Part shown: piece after piece, positions 38,050 through 51,029 of the stretch | Layout of the letters: the number at the start of each line of letters is the position of its first letter | Numbering within the stretch: position 1 is the first letter of the stretch | Assembly: GCA_026874595.1 (NCBI GenBank) | Contig: CM049317.1 | Location: 60,114,618 to 60,178,617 of the forward strand | Reading direction: 5' to 3' | DNA length: 64,000 nucleotides | Origin: Sipunculus nudus | Lineage: Eukaryota > Annelida > Sipuncula > Golfingiida > Sipunculidae | The notes under the pieces: model-generated | Seen by the model: only the letters and a program-made list of their open reading frames with translations | Databases searched by the model: none | What the model was told of the DNA's origin: nothing | Position numbers and translations under genes: made by a program

Positions 38050-38225
38050 TATATTAAAGATACCTCTGTACATAATTATTATTTACGGTAAATCTGTACA
38101 TAATTATTATTTACGATAAACCGGCACGTAATTATTATTTACGGTAACTCAGTACATAATTATTACTCACGGTAAATATGTACATAGTTATTATTTACGG
38201 TAAATCTGTAAAGAATTATTATTAT
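38050..38225. repeat. 28-bp minisatellite, 3' of lectin copy 1
   Basis: Units contain TTATTATTTACGGTAAATC at a 28-bp period, about 6 copies. The partner locus at 62610-62880 has about 9. An isolated 24-bp unit match lies at 43873-43896. Confidence 0.85.
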
Positions 38226-38311
38226 TTGTATTTGAAATGTATTTTATCATCAAGTGCCTAGGTGCACACTATTATGAACAATTTAGTCATCTAGCTATAG
38301 AAACCAGTCTT

Positions 38312-41300
38312 AATTTCCAATATAATAGTTTTCATATTCTTTTAAATGTTTTGGTCCATTAGATTTTTGTATTATGAGATAATGTCATTATTAAACCACT
38401 TTGGATCGCTACCCACCATGGTAGACGTGTTGTTGTATAAGAATGGTAGTTTTTTTTTTAATTTACGGTTTAAAGATATAATGAACAGCTCGTATACCCC
38501 AATGCAACCATTACACGGGGAAGGTCTTGTTATCCTTCAGCAAAAGGCTGTGATACACTGTCATTAAAATCTTTCAAAAAGGTTGAATATCCAATGCATT
38601 CTATAAAAAAATGTTTCCATGTATAGTAATCATCAAACAGCGAAGATTTATTCATAGTTTTTGAGATACATTGGAATCTGTTTATTCTGTTCATCAAACT
38701 ATGATTTTCTTAATTATGCAGTTTCCCCTAGCTATCTTTGATGCTGTATTTGGCTAATATACAGATGAATATATAATAGTGCTATACTTATTGCAGTAAT
38801 CTCTCTTTAAATTATGTCATTCGACACTGATGTGCCCATACACATATAAAAGCTGATTCACATAACATTGATAAATTTACTATAGTCAGCGAGGGGTTAA
38901 AATATTACATTAAGACCATAGAACTGTATATGTTAAGGATTTAATAATTGTTTTCATATTACACTGCTGTATTGATCAGCCATAGAGATATTTTTGTGTT
39001 TCACTATACAATGAAAATAAGTTAACTTTCACAATAATCATCTTGTTGTACAGGTGGCATGTAATGAAAAGTGATCGGTGAATTATGATGAGGTTTAAAT
39101 TATACTGACTGATCAAATATCTGATGAATCCACCTGTACAGCCGTGTTTAGTTGTATCAAGCTCTGTTCTGTTACAGTTATGCAGTGTTATGTATTTATT
39201 AGCTTGAAAAAATATGTATATAAAACAAAATAAAATAACATACATCTGCCTAACATGGGCTTACACTGATACTAATCTAGGCTGTAACATTTTATTTACT
39301 TTCTGGGAATCACCATACTAAGAGCTTTTATCTCTTCCTATGGAAGGTGGCTGTAAACTCACTATTATGTCATGTTTGACTGTAACGTATCGTTTGGTCT
39401 CTGGAAATCACTGTACACAAAGGTTGAGGTTGTATTTCTTCCTTTGGAAGCTGAAGTGTTATAATATTGAAAACTAAAACTTTTTTTGAAACAAAAAGGA
39501 AGATGTGTATATTAGTTAAGTTTTAGAATCAAGATTGTGTCCATTTGAAGCAAGTTTATGTAATCTTTTGACACAATTATATAGGTCAATAGTCCTAAAG
39601 ATCTTAACTACTATAGTATACTAAGATACAGTGTTAACCATGCAGTGACGGGGATTCAACTTCTAGAATGAAAAAATTATACATTGGTACGTGTCGATAT
39701 ATTATGATAATTGGCATAATTGGTTTTGCTCTATATTAATATTTTTTAGAGTGACCTAAATATAATAGCAAGACCACTATTCTATAATGTAGCAAATATC
39801 ATAAGAATAATGGTTATACTGGTAATATTTTAATTTGATATAATATATTATTATGAACCAAATTGGGTAAAGATTGACCAATATTTAAAGCATATTCTGT
39901 GAAATGAAACTATCTCAGGATGTAAAATTGATTAAATCATTTTAAAAAATGGATTCACTTAAATAACACTTATATAATTAGATTTAACATAAATTATAAT
40001 TTTTTAACGGTTTTATATCAGAGTATAATTAAAGTATATAGGGCTATAATTAGGATCAAATCCTAAAACCATCTTATGTCGGTTAAATTATATAAATTAT
40101 TTCTAAGTGGCTTTCAGAAAATGAACATAAAACAGATATTCAACCAGGTTTTAATACTGATCACTCTTCTGCTACTATTACATATGATATGAAATTAGTG
40201 CCAACCCAGCTTTATTATGGGATACAATTTATTTTAAAATAAGAAGGGCATCCATAACTTATTCCTATAGACGAAATAGACAAAAAATAACAAAATTACA
40301 AAAACCTGAAAATAGACAAAAAGTAATTGAAGAGCAATATGCAAATAACCAAGATGATGCTGAGATAGATAAGATAAAACAGAAAAAAATTAGAAATTGA
40401 AAATATAGTCAAGGAAAAAAGACAGAAGGAGCAATATAAAGGTGTTAAACAAAATGGTTTAAAAAAAAGGGCTGAAGACTTTCTAAATATTTTTTAAATC
40501 TTGAAAAAATGTTATATAACAATAAGACTATTACTTAACTAATGATCATTTTGTAACATAACCCCGAGAGAATTAAAGAAAACAGAGAACTTTTATAAAA
40601 TTTTGTATACTTCAACACAATCAAAGTTAGATAGAAATCATTATGCAGAATTCTTTACACATTCACAAAAAAAACTTACAGAGGACGAAAAAAGAATTCT
40701 GTGACACAGTTTTGTCTGAAAATGAACTCTTGGAGTGTCTGGAATCTTTTAAAAATGAAATAAACCCTGGGACAGATGGTCTAACAGGTGAACTCTATCG
40801 ATATTTCTGGGAAGATATCAAACACGATTTGATTACTCCTCATCATCAATATTCATATAGAAAAGGAAAACTTAATACATTGTATCTCACAAAGTAAAGG
40901 AATTATTACATTTATCCCAAAGAAATTAAAAGATCCACTTAAATTAAAGAATTGAAGGGGTACATCCCTACTTCATATTGTTTACAAGCTGCTCACTTAA
41001 TGTATTGCACGAAGGTTACAATTAGTCCTTCGAAGAACAAATCATCCAGATCAAACTGGATTAAAAAAATCGTTATTTAGGAAGAAAGCCTTAATACAAT
41101 ATATAACGTAAATAACTATTGCAGTAAAAAATAAGATTAAAGCTTACTTAATAAAGATTGATTTTGAATTTTTTTTATTTATAATCAAAGATTTTTAAGT
41201 CTTTCATTAATAAAATATTTCTATATTATAATTTTGGGACTATATTGTGAAAGTGGGTTTAGATTTTGTTATCAATAATGGATCGAACTCCACGTTCTTT

Positions 41301-43305
41301 CAAACAAGTAGACGTGTACAGCAAGGCGGGCTCATGTCGCTATATTTATTTATAATTTGTGCAGAAGTTTAAGCATCTAGAATTAGAAATAATCTTAATA
41401 TTAAAGGTATAGAGATAAACAGTGCTAAAAATGTAATATCCCAACATGCAGATGATACAACTTTACTCACTAGAGGGGGAAGGATAAGTGATTGAAGCGA
41501 CAATTGAGCAGTTTGAAAGATTTTACAAATTTAGTGGCTTAAAAATAAATATAGAAAACGGCTGTTATGCCTCTGGGAAATTATGATTATGGAAAAGAAG
41601 AAACAATGAATTTGGGGTTACAGTGAACAGATGGACCAATTGCAATTTAAGGAATCAATAGTAATAAATACACTCCAAAGTCTCAGAGAGCTCCAGTTTA
41701 GACTGTTAATAGGAAAAATAAATAAATTAGTGGAAACATGGTCAGATCGACAGCTGACCCCTATTGGTAAAATCACAGTTATAAAATCTGACCTGGTCTC
41801 TCAATTACAGTATCAAATATATGTTTTACCAAACCCACCTGCCTCCATTATTAAACAGATCGAAACAATTCTGTTCAACTTTATATGGAACAGTTAGATG
41901 GGTAGAATTAAAAGAGAAACCTTAATAGCACCTAAAGATAATCGTGGACTGGATATGAAAGATATACGATCAAAGTTACAAGCAACAAAAATCATGTGGA
42001 TTAATAAATTATTAAATAAAGATATAAATTAAGAATGAAGACAGTTAACTAATCAAAGCCTGAATAACTTAACTAAATTTTTATTTGCATGAAACATTAA
42101 AGCAGATGATCTAGAGCAGGTAAATTTATTCAAGAAAGTTAACATCTTTTGGAAAGAAATAATATAAGAATGGTGCAAATATAATTTTGATATACCAGAA
42201 ACAAAAAATGAATATCTAAATCAATCACTATGGATAAATTCCCACATTTAAATTATTGGTAAAATTGTATTTTATAAAAAATATTATGATGCAGGGATTA
42301 ATAATATTATCCTTTTGTCAAGATGGCGAACAATACTTACTCACGGTATACTTTCCAGGAAATAAAAAAATATTTATGGTATTGAAATACACCAAATGAA
42401 TACAACAATATTTTACATTCAATCCCTGTAAAATAAAAAAAAACTAAAACTTTGGTATTGTGACTTTACTTGTGAATACAAATTTGAAATAATATTAACA
42501 AGTTATTTCAAAAAGCTCAACCAGTGTAGTCGATTTACATGGAAATTATAAGAAGAAAATATAGATCTCCAGTTCAAAGAATTTTAAAATGGCAGAAAGA
42601 TTTGGCGGAATGTAACCAAATAGTGTACTGGAAGCTTTCAGAAATACAGGTTTGACAATAATATCAACAAAACTAAGATATTTTCAATACAAAATATAGC
42701 ATAGAATTTTAACTTTAAATCCTTTCCTTGTAAAAGCGGTAATATAAGATGAGGATAATTGTACATATTGATAAAAAAAAGAAAGATTATTACATGTTTT
42801 TGTTGACTGTACAATAGTAGAAGATTTGTTGACATTTGTGTCATTATGGTTGAAGAGTTTTTATATACATATGAGTTTTTTATAGAAAAAAAAATTCTGA
42901 ATAATAGCACGGATAATTTGTTAGATAAAATTTTTCTTTTAATGAAATTTTTTATATATACTACAAAAAGTAAAGAACAGTCTTTAACCAGTAACTATGC
43001 CGTACATTTTATTAAAATATATTATTGTGTTGAAAAATAGCTAGCTATATTAAAAGGAAAATTAACTGTACATAAAACTCTGAGGAGTTAGTTATATAGT
43101 GTTCCTGGAGAAACAAATTAAATTTTCACAGGAGAAACAATTGATGATTGCATGATTGTGGATGTTTTTTGTCAGTTTTTGTGATATATGTTAGGTGATA
43201 CAATGTTTATGTAAACAAAGTATAATGATGTTATGTAAAAATAGACGTCATGCATGTTTTATTGTTTGTACAGTACTGTAAGACTGCTTTCTTGTGAATA
43301 AAAAA
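38312..43305 (+). mobile_element. Degenerate L1/Tx1-like LINE, about 5 kb
   Basis: Broken ORF2 pieces on the + strand: GFNTDHSSATIT (end of an APE-type endonuclease, about 40150), GTDGLTGELYRYFWEDIK (about 40775), RVQQGG.MS (about 41310), HADDTTLLTR (about 41447, the RT active-site region), KINKLVETWSDRQLTPIGKI (about 41715) and ILFNFIWNS. The order fits an L1-clade ORF2, with many stops and frameshifts. The 3' end is AATAAAAAA followed by ATAGAAACCAGTCTT (43306-43320). The same 15 bases occur at 38297-38311, giving a target-site duplication and so the 5' limit. The 5' 1.8 kb has no readable ORF1. Confidence 0.8.
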
Positions 43306-43439
43306 ATAGAAACCAGTCTTGGAAGAATTTGTTTATTTAATATAATATTTGATTCTTGAAACAGAAAAAAATCAAGAGATAACAATATAGGGCTGCATGC
43401 ATTTAAAAATCAAATTTTACACTAAAATAGGGCCTATAC

Positions 43440-43590
43440 AAATAAGACTCAGAGATTTTCCACGGTCCTTCCCCATCCAGTTTGAGCGCACCTAAGGTCG
43501 TGCTTAACGGCCATGTTTCAGTCACAAACGAGTGCGCTTTCGGGGGTAGGAGCTTTAAATCTGGATGTTTTGACGAGCTTTGAAACCACG
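43440..43590 (+). mobile_element. SINE body fragment
   Basis: Shares CGTGCTTAAC, TTTCAGTCACAAACGAGTGCG and CTTT.GGGGG blocks with the body of the SINE at 17255-17570. The tRNA-like head is missing. Confidence 0.5.
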
Positions 43591-44492
43591 CCTGGTTCAT
43601 TCAATGAAACATATTAATTAAGATGGTCATGTCTATTTTCGAAATTTCCTATATAAAATGAATTGTATTGTTACGGGTTTTTTTTAATTTATATATTCTT
43701 AAATAACAGTGTAAAAGATCGAAAAGAAGATATTTCTACTCTTGGTGTCGTAAGCACATACTGAGACGACCGAGTTAAGAAAATGGTTGACGAAATCATG
43801 CAGGTTAAGCTTAAGCCTGTGTTTCCATCTCCACGTTTTAATGTTAGCATATCTGCGGGAATAAAAAGCTGTTTATTATTTACGGTAACTCAGTACTCAT
43901 TCGTATGGTTTGTAACTGTAGTGAATCCATGTGTCCGTCAGCGTACTGGCATACGTTTGTGCGCATATATATGCATGAAAATCGACACAGGAGTGATTTT
44001 CACGCATTAGGTCTGCAGGAACTCATGATTAAGGATAAAATGACGTCACTCCACCGCCTTTTGAGGAAGACCTGTTAGATCCACTCTATCTTAATATTAT
44101 ATACTTCTGCCAGTTTACGCATACAGGGAAACAGCTATTTTTTCACGCTTATATATATATACGCATATACGCATACATAGAAACACAGCTTTTTATTATA
44201 TATTCAGGAATGGTAGTGTTATATGGAAGCAAAATAAACTTCTCAGTTCCAGATCTTAGAACGTTGTTGCTTATTTTACAATCATTGTGTCGATGAGTAC
44301 ACGAATCTCCATCAGAGTGTTGTACTGTCGCACTATACGCTTCGGTGGCGTTACTCGGAACACCTCACTTCATCCTCGAGTATCATCGGTAGAATACGAA
44401 TAAAGCCGAGGATTTCCGAGTGACGTATTTCGTAAGCGCGTCGCGGAATGGTATCTTTATCTTATCGATGCTGTAGGATCACTTTCCAAGAT

Positions 44493-44966
44493 AAGCTACG
44501 TTTCCATAATCGCGTATGCGAACTCGAAGACGAACGCAAATATCGCGATCCATTCACGGGTATTTCCATATAAGTGATGCTACACGCAATTTCTAGTCTT
44601 TTATGTACAATACATTTCAAAAATTTTGATTTCATCGGGTGAATTTTGTATATTTTTACACAGTGGGTATTCTAGAATGAATGGCATGTTCGAATCTGTA
44701 TTTATCTGAAAATATTAATATGGCGAGACCTGTCACACCACTTACCATGATAATCCCTATAACCTTGATAAATACGTTTATGTTTGACATTCGTTAGAAT
44801 AATAAAGAAATTCTTTCCAGATTCCAGATTTTTCGGAGTGAATACGCCTACCTTTTCAGAAAATCGCGCTCGTTTACGTGTTTATTGAAACGCTCAGTGA
44901 TATGACCACATGAGCGATTTTTATCGCGCTTTGGTTCACTTTCCCGCAAATGGAAACGCAGCTTAA
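44493..44966. mobile_element. Candidate MITE with GC-rich termini
   Basis: AAGCTACGTTTCCATAATCG at the left and the complement of CAAATGGAAACGCAGCTT at the right form imperfect terminal inverted repeats about 470 bp apart. The interior has AT and CpG-rich parts and no ORF. TAA lies near both ends, which would fit a PIF/Harbinger-like TSD, but the exact borders are ambiguous. Confidence 0.45.
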
Positions 44967-45069
44967 TTAAACTCTGTTGGATGATGAACAATCTGTGCAT
45001 AGAATTTTGCATTGTTTGGAATAAATGCCCCTTTCGAGTTTAGATATTTCATTTTGTATTTTCATTTTT

Positions 45070-48000
45070 TTTAATAAAACACCTCGAAGTGTGCAAATAC
45101 TAACAAGTGACCCATGACGCTCAGCTGACTAGGAAGAGATTCACAAAATGAATTTTATCATCTGAATGCCAAATTCTGAAGGTGGTATTCCCATTCAACT
45201 GTAGCAATTAAAGTTCTTTAGAATCAACAAGAAAAAAAGTTTCATGATAATTTGTCCAGCGATTCTCATGAATTCTAGCCTTTTTGTATGCAGTCAGCTG
45301 ACCTAAAAATTACCATGCACATTTTGAAGGACATTCCTGGATGTCAAGACAGAAGATTCTAGGCCCAACAGTTTCTGGCCAGTTATATAGTTCACCATGA
45401 CCTAATTTCAGGTTTCCATAGAGATTGCCCAAGATGTTTGTGGCCGGTAGCACGAAAAATATAGGTCACCATGACCTTGTTTCGGGCGTCCATGAATATT
45501 GCCCAAGATATTACATTGGAGGATTTTAAGGCCAGCAGATACAATTTGTGCCTATCTGATTTTCAGGGTGCTAAAAATCATGTCTTTGACCCAAAGTTCA
45601 CAGAATATAGGTCACCATGACCTATATTCAGTTTCCTGTCTGAATGTAATGTTAGAATATTCTAGGCCTAGTGGATACAATTTGTGCAACGTCTGACTGA
45701 CTGAGTGCTCAAAAACATGTTTTCAGCCTGTAGTTCATAAAATATAGCTAACCATGGTCAGGTCACAGGTTACCTATTTTCAGGTTTCTCAGGAGATTTG
45801 ACTAGGACATCCCAGGATATACAGTTAGACGTTTCTAGGTCTAACCATTACAATTTGTGCCTTGATAACGGATTGACTGCATCATCTGAAGGTCTAAAAA
45901 AATTAGGAAAAATACAGGTGGCACCACCTGTCTTAAGGAAATTATGCAACACACAATGATCAATATGAATGGGAGTAATCATGGGAATCACTGCATTAGT
46001 TTTTCAAATACTGGAGCTTTTGTATAACATTTTTAATCATTCTGGAGGGTGTTTTGAGCCCCAAAGCTCAGAGGTTATAGGTCACAAAACCCTAATTTCA
46101 GGTATCCGATGAGATTTTTCATGAATCTCCATGGGTATAATGTTAGTAGATTCTAGGCCTAGTCGATATAAATTTGAAAACCTGAAAATTTGTTTCAATG
46201 TTTTTATTATTCTGGGTTGGGGGTGGGGGGTTGGACTTTCGAGCCCCATAGCTCGGGGAATATAGGATCAAGGAGTTTACAGGGATGGAGTATCAAGTGA
46301 GAGTCTGGCCGTGTCGGATGTTGCTGACGGGGGTCATAAAACTCGCTGCTCTAAGGCACAAAGAGATGCCGCTGATAAGCCCGGTGCTAATTGATACAGC
46401 GCGAGAGACCCCCCTTCGGCGTGACTTTGGAACAGCACGTTATAGTACCGGTATTTTTTTATAAATATTGTGACAAGGTAAGTTTCTCCCAAATTTTATC
46501 CCTGGCAGTATTTAATATAAAATTTTAAACAATCACAAGTTTGAACACCATATTTTCATATTTGTGGGAATCGTGTGTGAAGCTATTGTTGCTAATGACG
46601 CCTGAGCTATAGCTTGGCTGCGGTAAATATGGGCGATAATAAAAGAACAACGCCGTAAGTGACAGAGGGGGCGATGGCTCACTGTTATCCATCAAAATGA
46701 AAGTCATCCGATCATAAGCGCCAATTTTTTTTATCGACGGAACACTATAATACACGGCTAATTATTAATATAAGTCAGAAGTGTGGGAACTGATGGAATT
46801 TTTTATAATTCCGAAGTTATTCAGGGAAAGTAAGGTTTACACTGACCAGTCGTCCGTCATGAATCACGGCAGAAGTTGATGTAGAGTGACCCCATCTATC
46901 CTTAAATTGATCAAGTGATTCCTCAACACGAGACCTTTCTAGATATATATGTTGCGCATAATTCTTGACAAAACAAACCATTTGCGCATTCATAATTCCG
47001 GTCAATGTTATTCCTGTGATTTACTGCTCAGTTACTGGATATATCGCTCTCCGCTTCAACGAGCTACAGCGGACCACAGAAGTAACATCTAGCAGGCTCG
47101 CTTTATCAAAGGCCGTGCCGCCGCTGCGCCTGACACCGCAGCACAATAGGCGCACAATAGAGTTAATGCGCTTATCATGTCTTAATTGCAATTAGCGCAC
47201 GACTGACACTCGTGACCTGGCAGGGCTTCTGACAGTTGTTACTCCATCCCTGTAAACTCCTTGATAGGATACAGTGAACTTATTTCTGGTTTCTACGGAG
47301 ATTTTTCCTGGTGTAATGTTAGTAGGTTCTTGGCCATGTGGATACAAAATTTGCCGCATCTTATTGACTGGATGCTCAAAATAATATTTTCAGCACGTAG
47401 TTTGCAAAATATAGGTCACCATGACCTAATTACAGGTTTCCAAGAAGACTGGCCTAGGACCCCCCCCCCCCCGATGTACAGTAAGAAGTTTCTAGGGCTA
47501 ACGCTACGAATTGTGCCCTGTTAACGCACGAACTTCTTCATCTGAAAGTCTAAAAAGTAGATATAAAATGCGTAAAAATAGAAAAAATACAGGTGGCGCC
47601 ATCAGTCTTCAGGAAAGGAAAAAACACTCCATGATAAATATGCATGGATAAAAAATATTTGCAATCAAGACATTAGTTATTCCGATATCGGAGCATTTGT
47701 ATCATTTTTTTAAATTATTGTTGGGGTACTTTGGAGCCTAATAACTCAAAGGATATGGGTAACAGAGATCTTATTTCAGGTTTCCAAGGAGATTTATTGT
47801 GAACCTGCCTCGATCTAAAGTGAGAAGATTCCTGGTCTAGTGGTTACGAATTGTACCCTGTTAACAGTTTGGGCATTTTTTGAAGGTGCGTAAAAATTAA
47901 AAAAAAATACAGTGGGCGCCACCAGTCTACAGGAACTGATGAAATTCCACATGATCAATATGAATGCCAATAACCATGGCCATCAGTGCTGTAGTTATTG

Positions 48001-48300
48001 AGATACTGCAGTTTTTTTAATGAAATTTTTTACTTCTCTGTGGAGTAATTTGGAACCCCGTAGCTCGAAGGATGTGAGTAACAGACACCTAATTTCGAGT
48101 TTCCAAGGAGTTTTTTTTATGGACCTGCCTGGATGTCAAGTATGAAGATACCAGGTAAAGCGGTTACGAATTGTTGACTGTGACCAGACGGACGGACTGA
48201 CAGACGGACGGCCCGACAGGCGGACGGATAGACAGACGGACGACGGACAAAGAGTTATCACTTTAGTTCAGATGACTTTAAGTGAACTTAGCTAAAAATG
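45070..48300 (+). repeat. Composite GGTCA-type tandem repeat
   Basis: Diverged units share TATAGGTCACCATGACCTAA, TTTCAGGTTTCCA.GGAGATT, AGAAG.TTCTAGGCCTAGTG and ACAATTTGTGCC. The left end includes CAGCTGAC motifs, and the right end has a GACGGACGGACTGACAGACG stretch followed by GATGACTTTAAGTGAACTTA. It resembles, in opposite orientation, the repeat at 20875-22080. It is interrupted by the element at 46268-47264. A relic of the same type lies at 53240-53540. No coding potential. Confidence 0.75.
46268..47264. mobile_element. 997-bp TIR element with 5-bp TSD
   Basis: It begins TCAAGGAGTTTACAGGGATG and ends with the exact complement; the inverted match runs about 25 bp. It is flanked by TAGGA at 46263-46267 and 47265-47269. 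Removing it restores the surrounding tandem unit (GAATATAGGATACAGTGAAC). The interior is GC-richer than the flanks, with no convincing transposase. Non-autonomous DNA transposon; superfamily not assigned. Confidence 0.8.
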
Positions 48301-48337
48301 ACACAAATATATTATATAAATATATATAGCTAAAAAT

Positions 48338-48339
<2 letters not shown>

Positions 48340-48403
<64 letters not shown>

Positions 48404-48541
48404 TGGAAATTGTATACCCAGATGGCTATTCACATATATATATGTATATATATATCAATACACGTAAAACAATACATGTATATGATCTGGATATCATTTA
48501 TTCACCATAACATATGTACATATTGAATAATACACAATAAC

Positions 48542-48587
<46 letters not shown>

Positions 48588-48590
48588 GTA
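48340..48590. repeat. (TA)n and (GA)n microsatellites
   Basis: (AT)n at about 48341-48370 runs into (AG)n to about 48391. A longer (AT)n is at about 48542-48584. Slippage-prone and non-coding. Confidence 0.95.
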
Positions 48591-48599
48591 TTCTGCATT

Positions 48600-50528
48600 T
48601 TAAATATATAACTAGCAAAATGCAATAAGTTGACAGGTCCTGGTTTGTTAACAATGCATGAGCTACATATTATTACAATTGAGCTCCTCTCATCGTTTAT
48701 CATCAGAACGAACAATAGTAAGAACTAACACTCCGTGGGTAAGGATACAATTAATGCAAAGAGGCACCAGATCCATGATGCACTACGCGTTTTTATATCA
48801 GTCTTATTTATAGATCCAGCAGATATTGGATCTGTTGTGCCGTGTAACTGCTCGCATATTATGCTGCTCAATGGCTGGCTTTTCGTGCTGTTTATTTGCT
48901 CATTAATGCTCGACCCACCTGTAAAAAGACGAAATATTAATAATTTTAAAAATATGATAATATATTTCTAAAAATTATAATACATGCAAATTTAATCACT
49001 CTTACATCTGTGTACATTGTCAAAGTGTAAATGTGCCTCTTCAAATATGTGCATGTGTCCATGTGTCATTATTTCGATACATGAAGCATTTCACATTTTT
49101 ACCCATATACTATTCACACAATCAACATATGTACCAATATATAACAGCATCGTAGAACTTACTGTAATGTGCAATTGTCTCTATTTTTGCTATTTCCAAG
49201 GCGCTCTGTGCCCTCTTATATATACAATTTTAAGGATATGAAATGCGTAAATGGCAGTTTCTACATGATCCCAAAATACATCATTACATACTAAAGCAAT
49301 TCATCTGGGGTGAGGATGCCCTAATTATCCTAATTACTGGTTTAACCCCTGGAATAAAACCCAATAAAATATATAAACAAAATTTGGTCCGAATTACCCT
49401 TCTCACGAATCTCTGGAAGGTTGCCGGGTGTTTGAAAGCCCAAAAGGCATCCTGTCACGTTCTGAAAGATCCATCGGTCCCATAAACGCATTCTTGAATT
49501 GACAGGGTCAGGAATTACGTCACAGACAGTATTCATTGTCATTTTACCTGAAGGAGTACGCTTACCATCCTCTCATGTCGCAAGAACACCTCGATTAGAG
49601 AGACTTACTCTGTTGTTATATAAACATATGGAAACTCTACACTGTTTACAGGTCTAAGTGTAACAAATTAAATTCAAGTAATAAACTGGTTCCCTTTTGA
49701 TTGTAACTTTTATCGGTAGAATCGTGTCACACGATCTGACTTGTATTCTATAGTTACAACATTCACCCTCAACTCAGAACGTTCAATACATCTGCTTGTT
49801 TGTGAAACCTCAGTGTCACTCAGACCATGGTATGCCTGCAGGGTCCTATTTTCTGATATACACCACTACGGGAAGGGGTACATACAAGCTTTTCCTCGAA
49901 TCTGGACAGTGAACCTTATCCCGGCGAATTGATACTATCAACTGCGGGTGATTCAACTTTGGCCTATTCCACAGGCACCCGAAAGCGGAAAACTGATACT
50001 GTAACATTATTGCATAATTGTACAAGCAACACTTCCCTGACAGTCAACTGTATCACAGTAGCATTTGCTGGCCTCTCTATCTTAATGGGTGCCGAAAGCG
50101 CCACCCCGGGAACTTTTGCTACGTCCGTCCAATACATGGATCTAGCAAATCTGAATCAACATCTCGCCTCCACGTCAGTATCCAGGTAGACCATAGACTG
50201 GCGCAACCCGGGAAAAAGTCTTGATTAGGGTCGCTATTCATGGGCCAATGGCCTAATTGCACAATAATCCAGCCAAACAATTACATTATGCATATCCGCA
50301 ATCCCCCCCTATAGTTCAAATGGGTGGCCAAGACATCGGGTTCTTCCTTCAATTGTTTCAGTCCCTGGACTCTCCCTGAGACAGGTCACTGAAAGCATCG
50401 GCCAAAGGAAGAACCAGACCCAGTTGAACGACCATATGGTAAGAGACTGATGGTGAGAGACTGTAAGATCAAATGTAGAGAGCTAAGAGCTAACGGACAT
50501 TAGTTTGTTTTGAACTTGGATATTGTAT
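48600..50528. other. Intergenic DNA 3' of PGGHG, no gene recognised
   Basis: Several short open frames (for example 49929-50189) overlap on different frames without domains or splice context. A short inverted pair, GGTTCTTCCTT/AAGGAAGAACC, lies at about 50340-50417. Nothing else was supported. Confidence 0.5.
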
Positions 50529-51029
50529 CTAGATACTCTTAACGCTACTCAATGGCTTCAGTTTCACTTGATTCAACTTACAACAAGGGCTGTACTCTGA
50601 TAGCGTGCAGTCCATAGGATGCTCACAAGAGGTCCCCGTTGTAGAGTAGATGTAGAAACCATACTGAGGATCATCAATCACTATTCTCTTGCCTGGAAGT
50701 AAAATCGAAGAAAAAAATGAATATTCCGGTGAAAATCACATTTAAATCTTTTGGGGTCTTAGTTAATACATTTTGAGTTTTGGACTCTCCTAGCACCGTC
50801 CTGGAGATCATCTTAACTATGAATAGGGCTGGGTTTACCCTAGCCGTGAAAACACGCATCAGTAGGCATTTATATATTGGACTGGTAAGCCTAATTTGAG
50901 TGGTGATACAAGTCATACGGTGAAATGTACTGCAACAGGCACCTAACCCGTTGGATTGATATCGTGGTAAACCGTAATCAGTAAACAGTCAGATATGGTA
51001 ATCTTAACATAAGGCTACGAATTGTGAAT

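Larger units (their letters stand above)
35331..39320 (+). repeat. Segmental duplication, left copy (partner 59907-64000)
   Basis: From ACTGAAAACTTCAGAGTGC at 35331 the sequence matches 59907 onward in the same orientation, through lectin exons 2-5, introns, 3' flank and the start of the LINE, up to the window end (39320 pairs with 64000). Exons differ at 15 of 743 bases by eye. Small differences occur in microsatellites and the 28-bp array. The starting offset is 24,576 bp. Confidence 0.95.

Noticed and set aside
40643-41897. Separate small genes in the 40-43 kb ORFs
   Set aside because: The peptides are ordered pieces of one broken LINE ORF2.
49929-50224. Overlapping ORFs 3' of PGGHG as a small gene
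   Set aside because: Two frames are equally open, no domain or splice context, and the codon pattern looks random.
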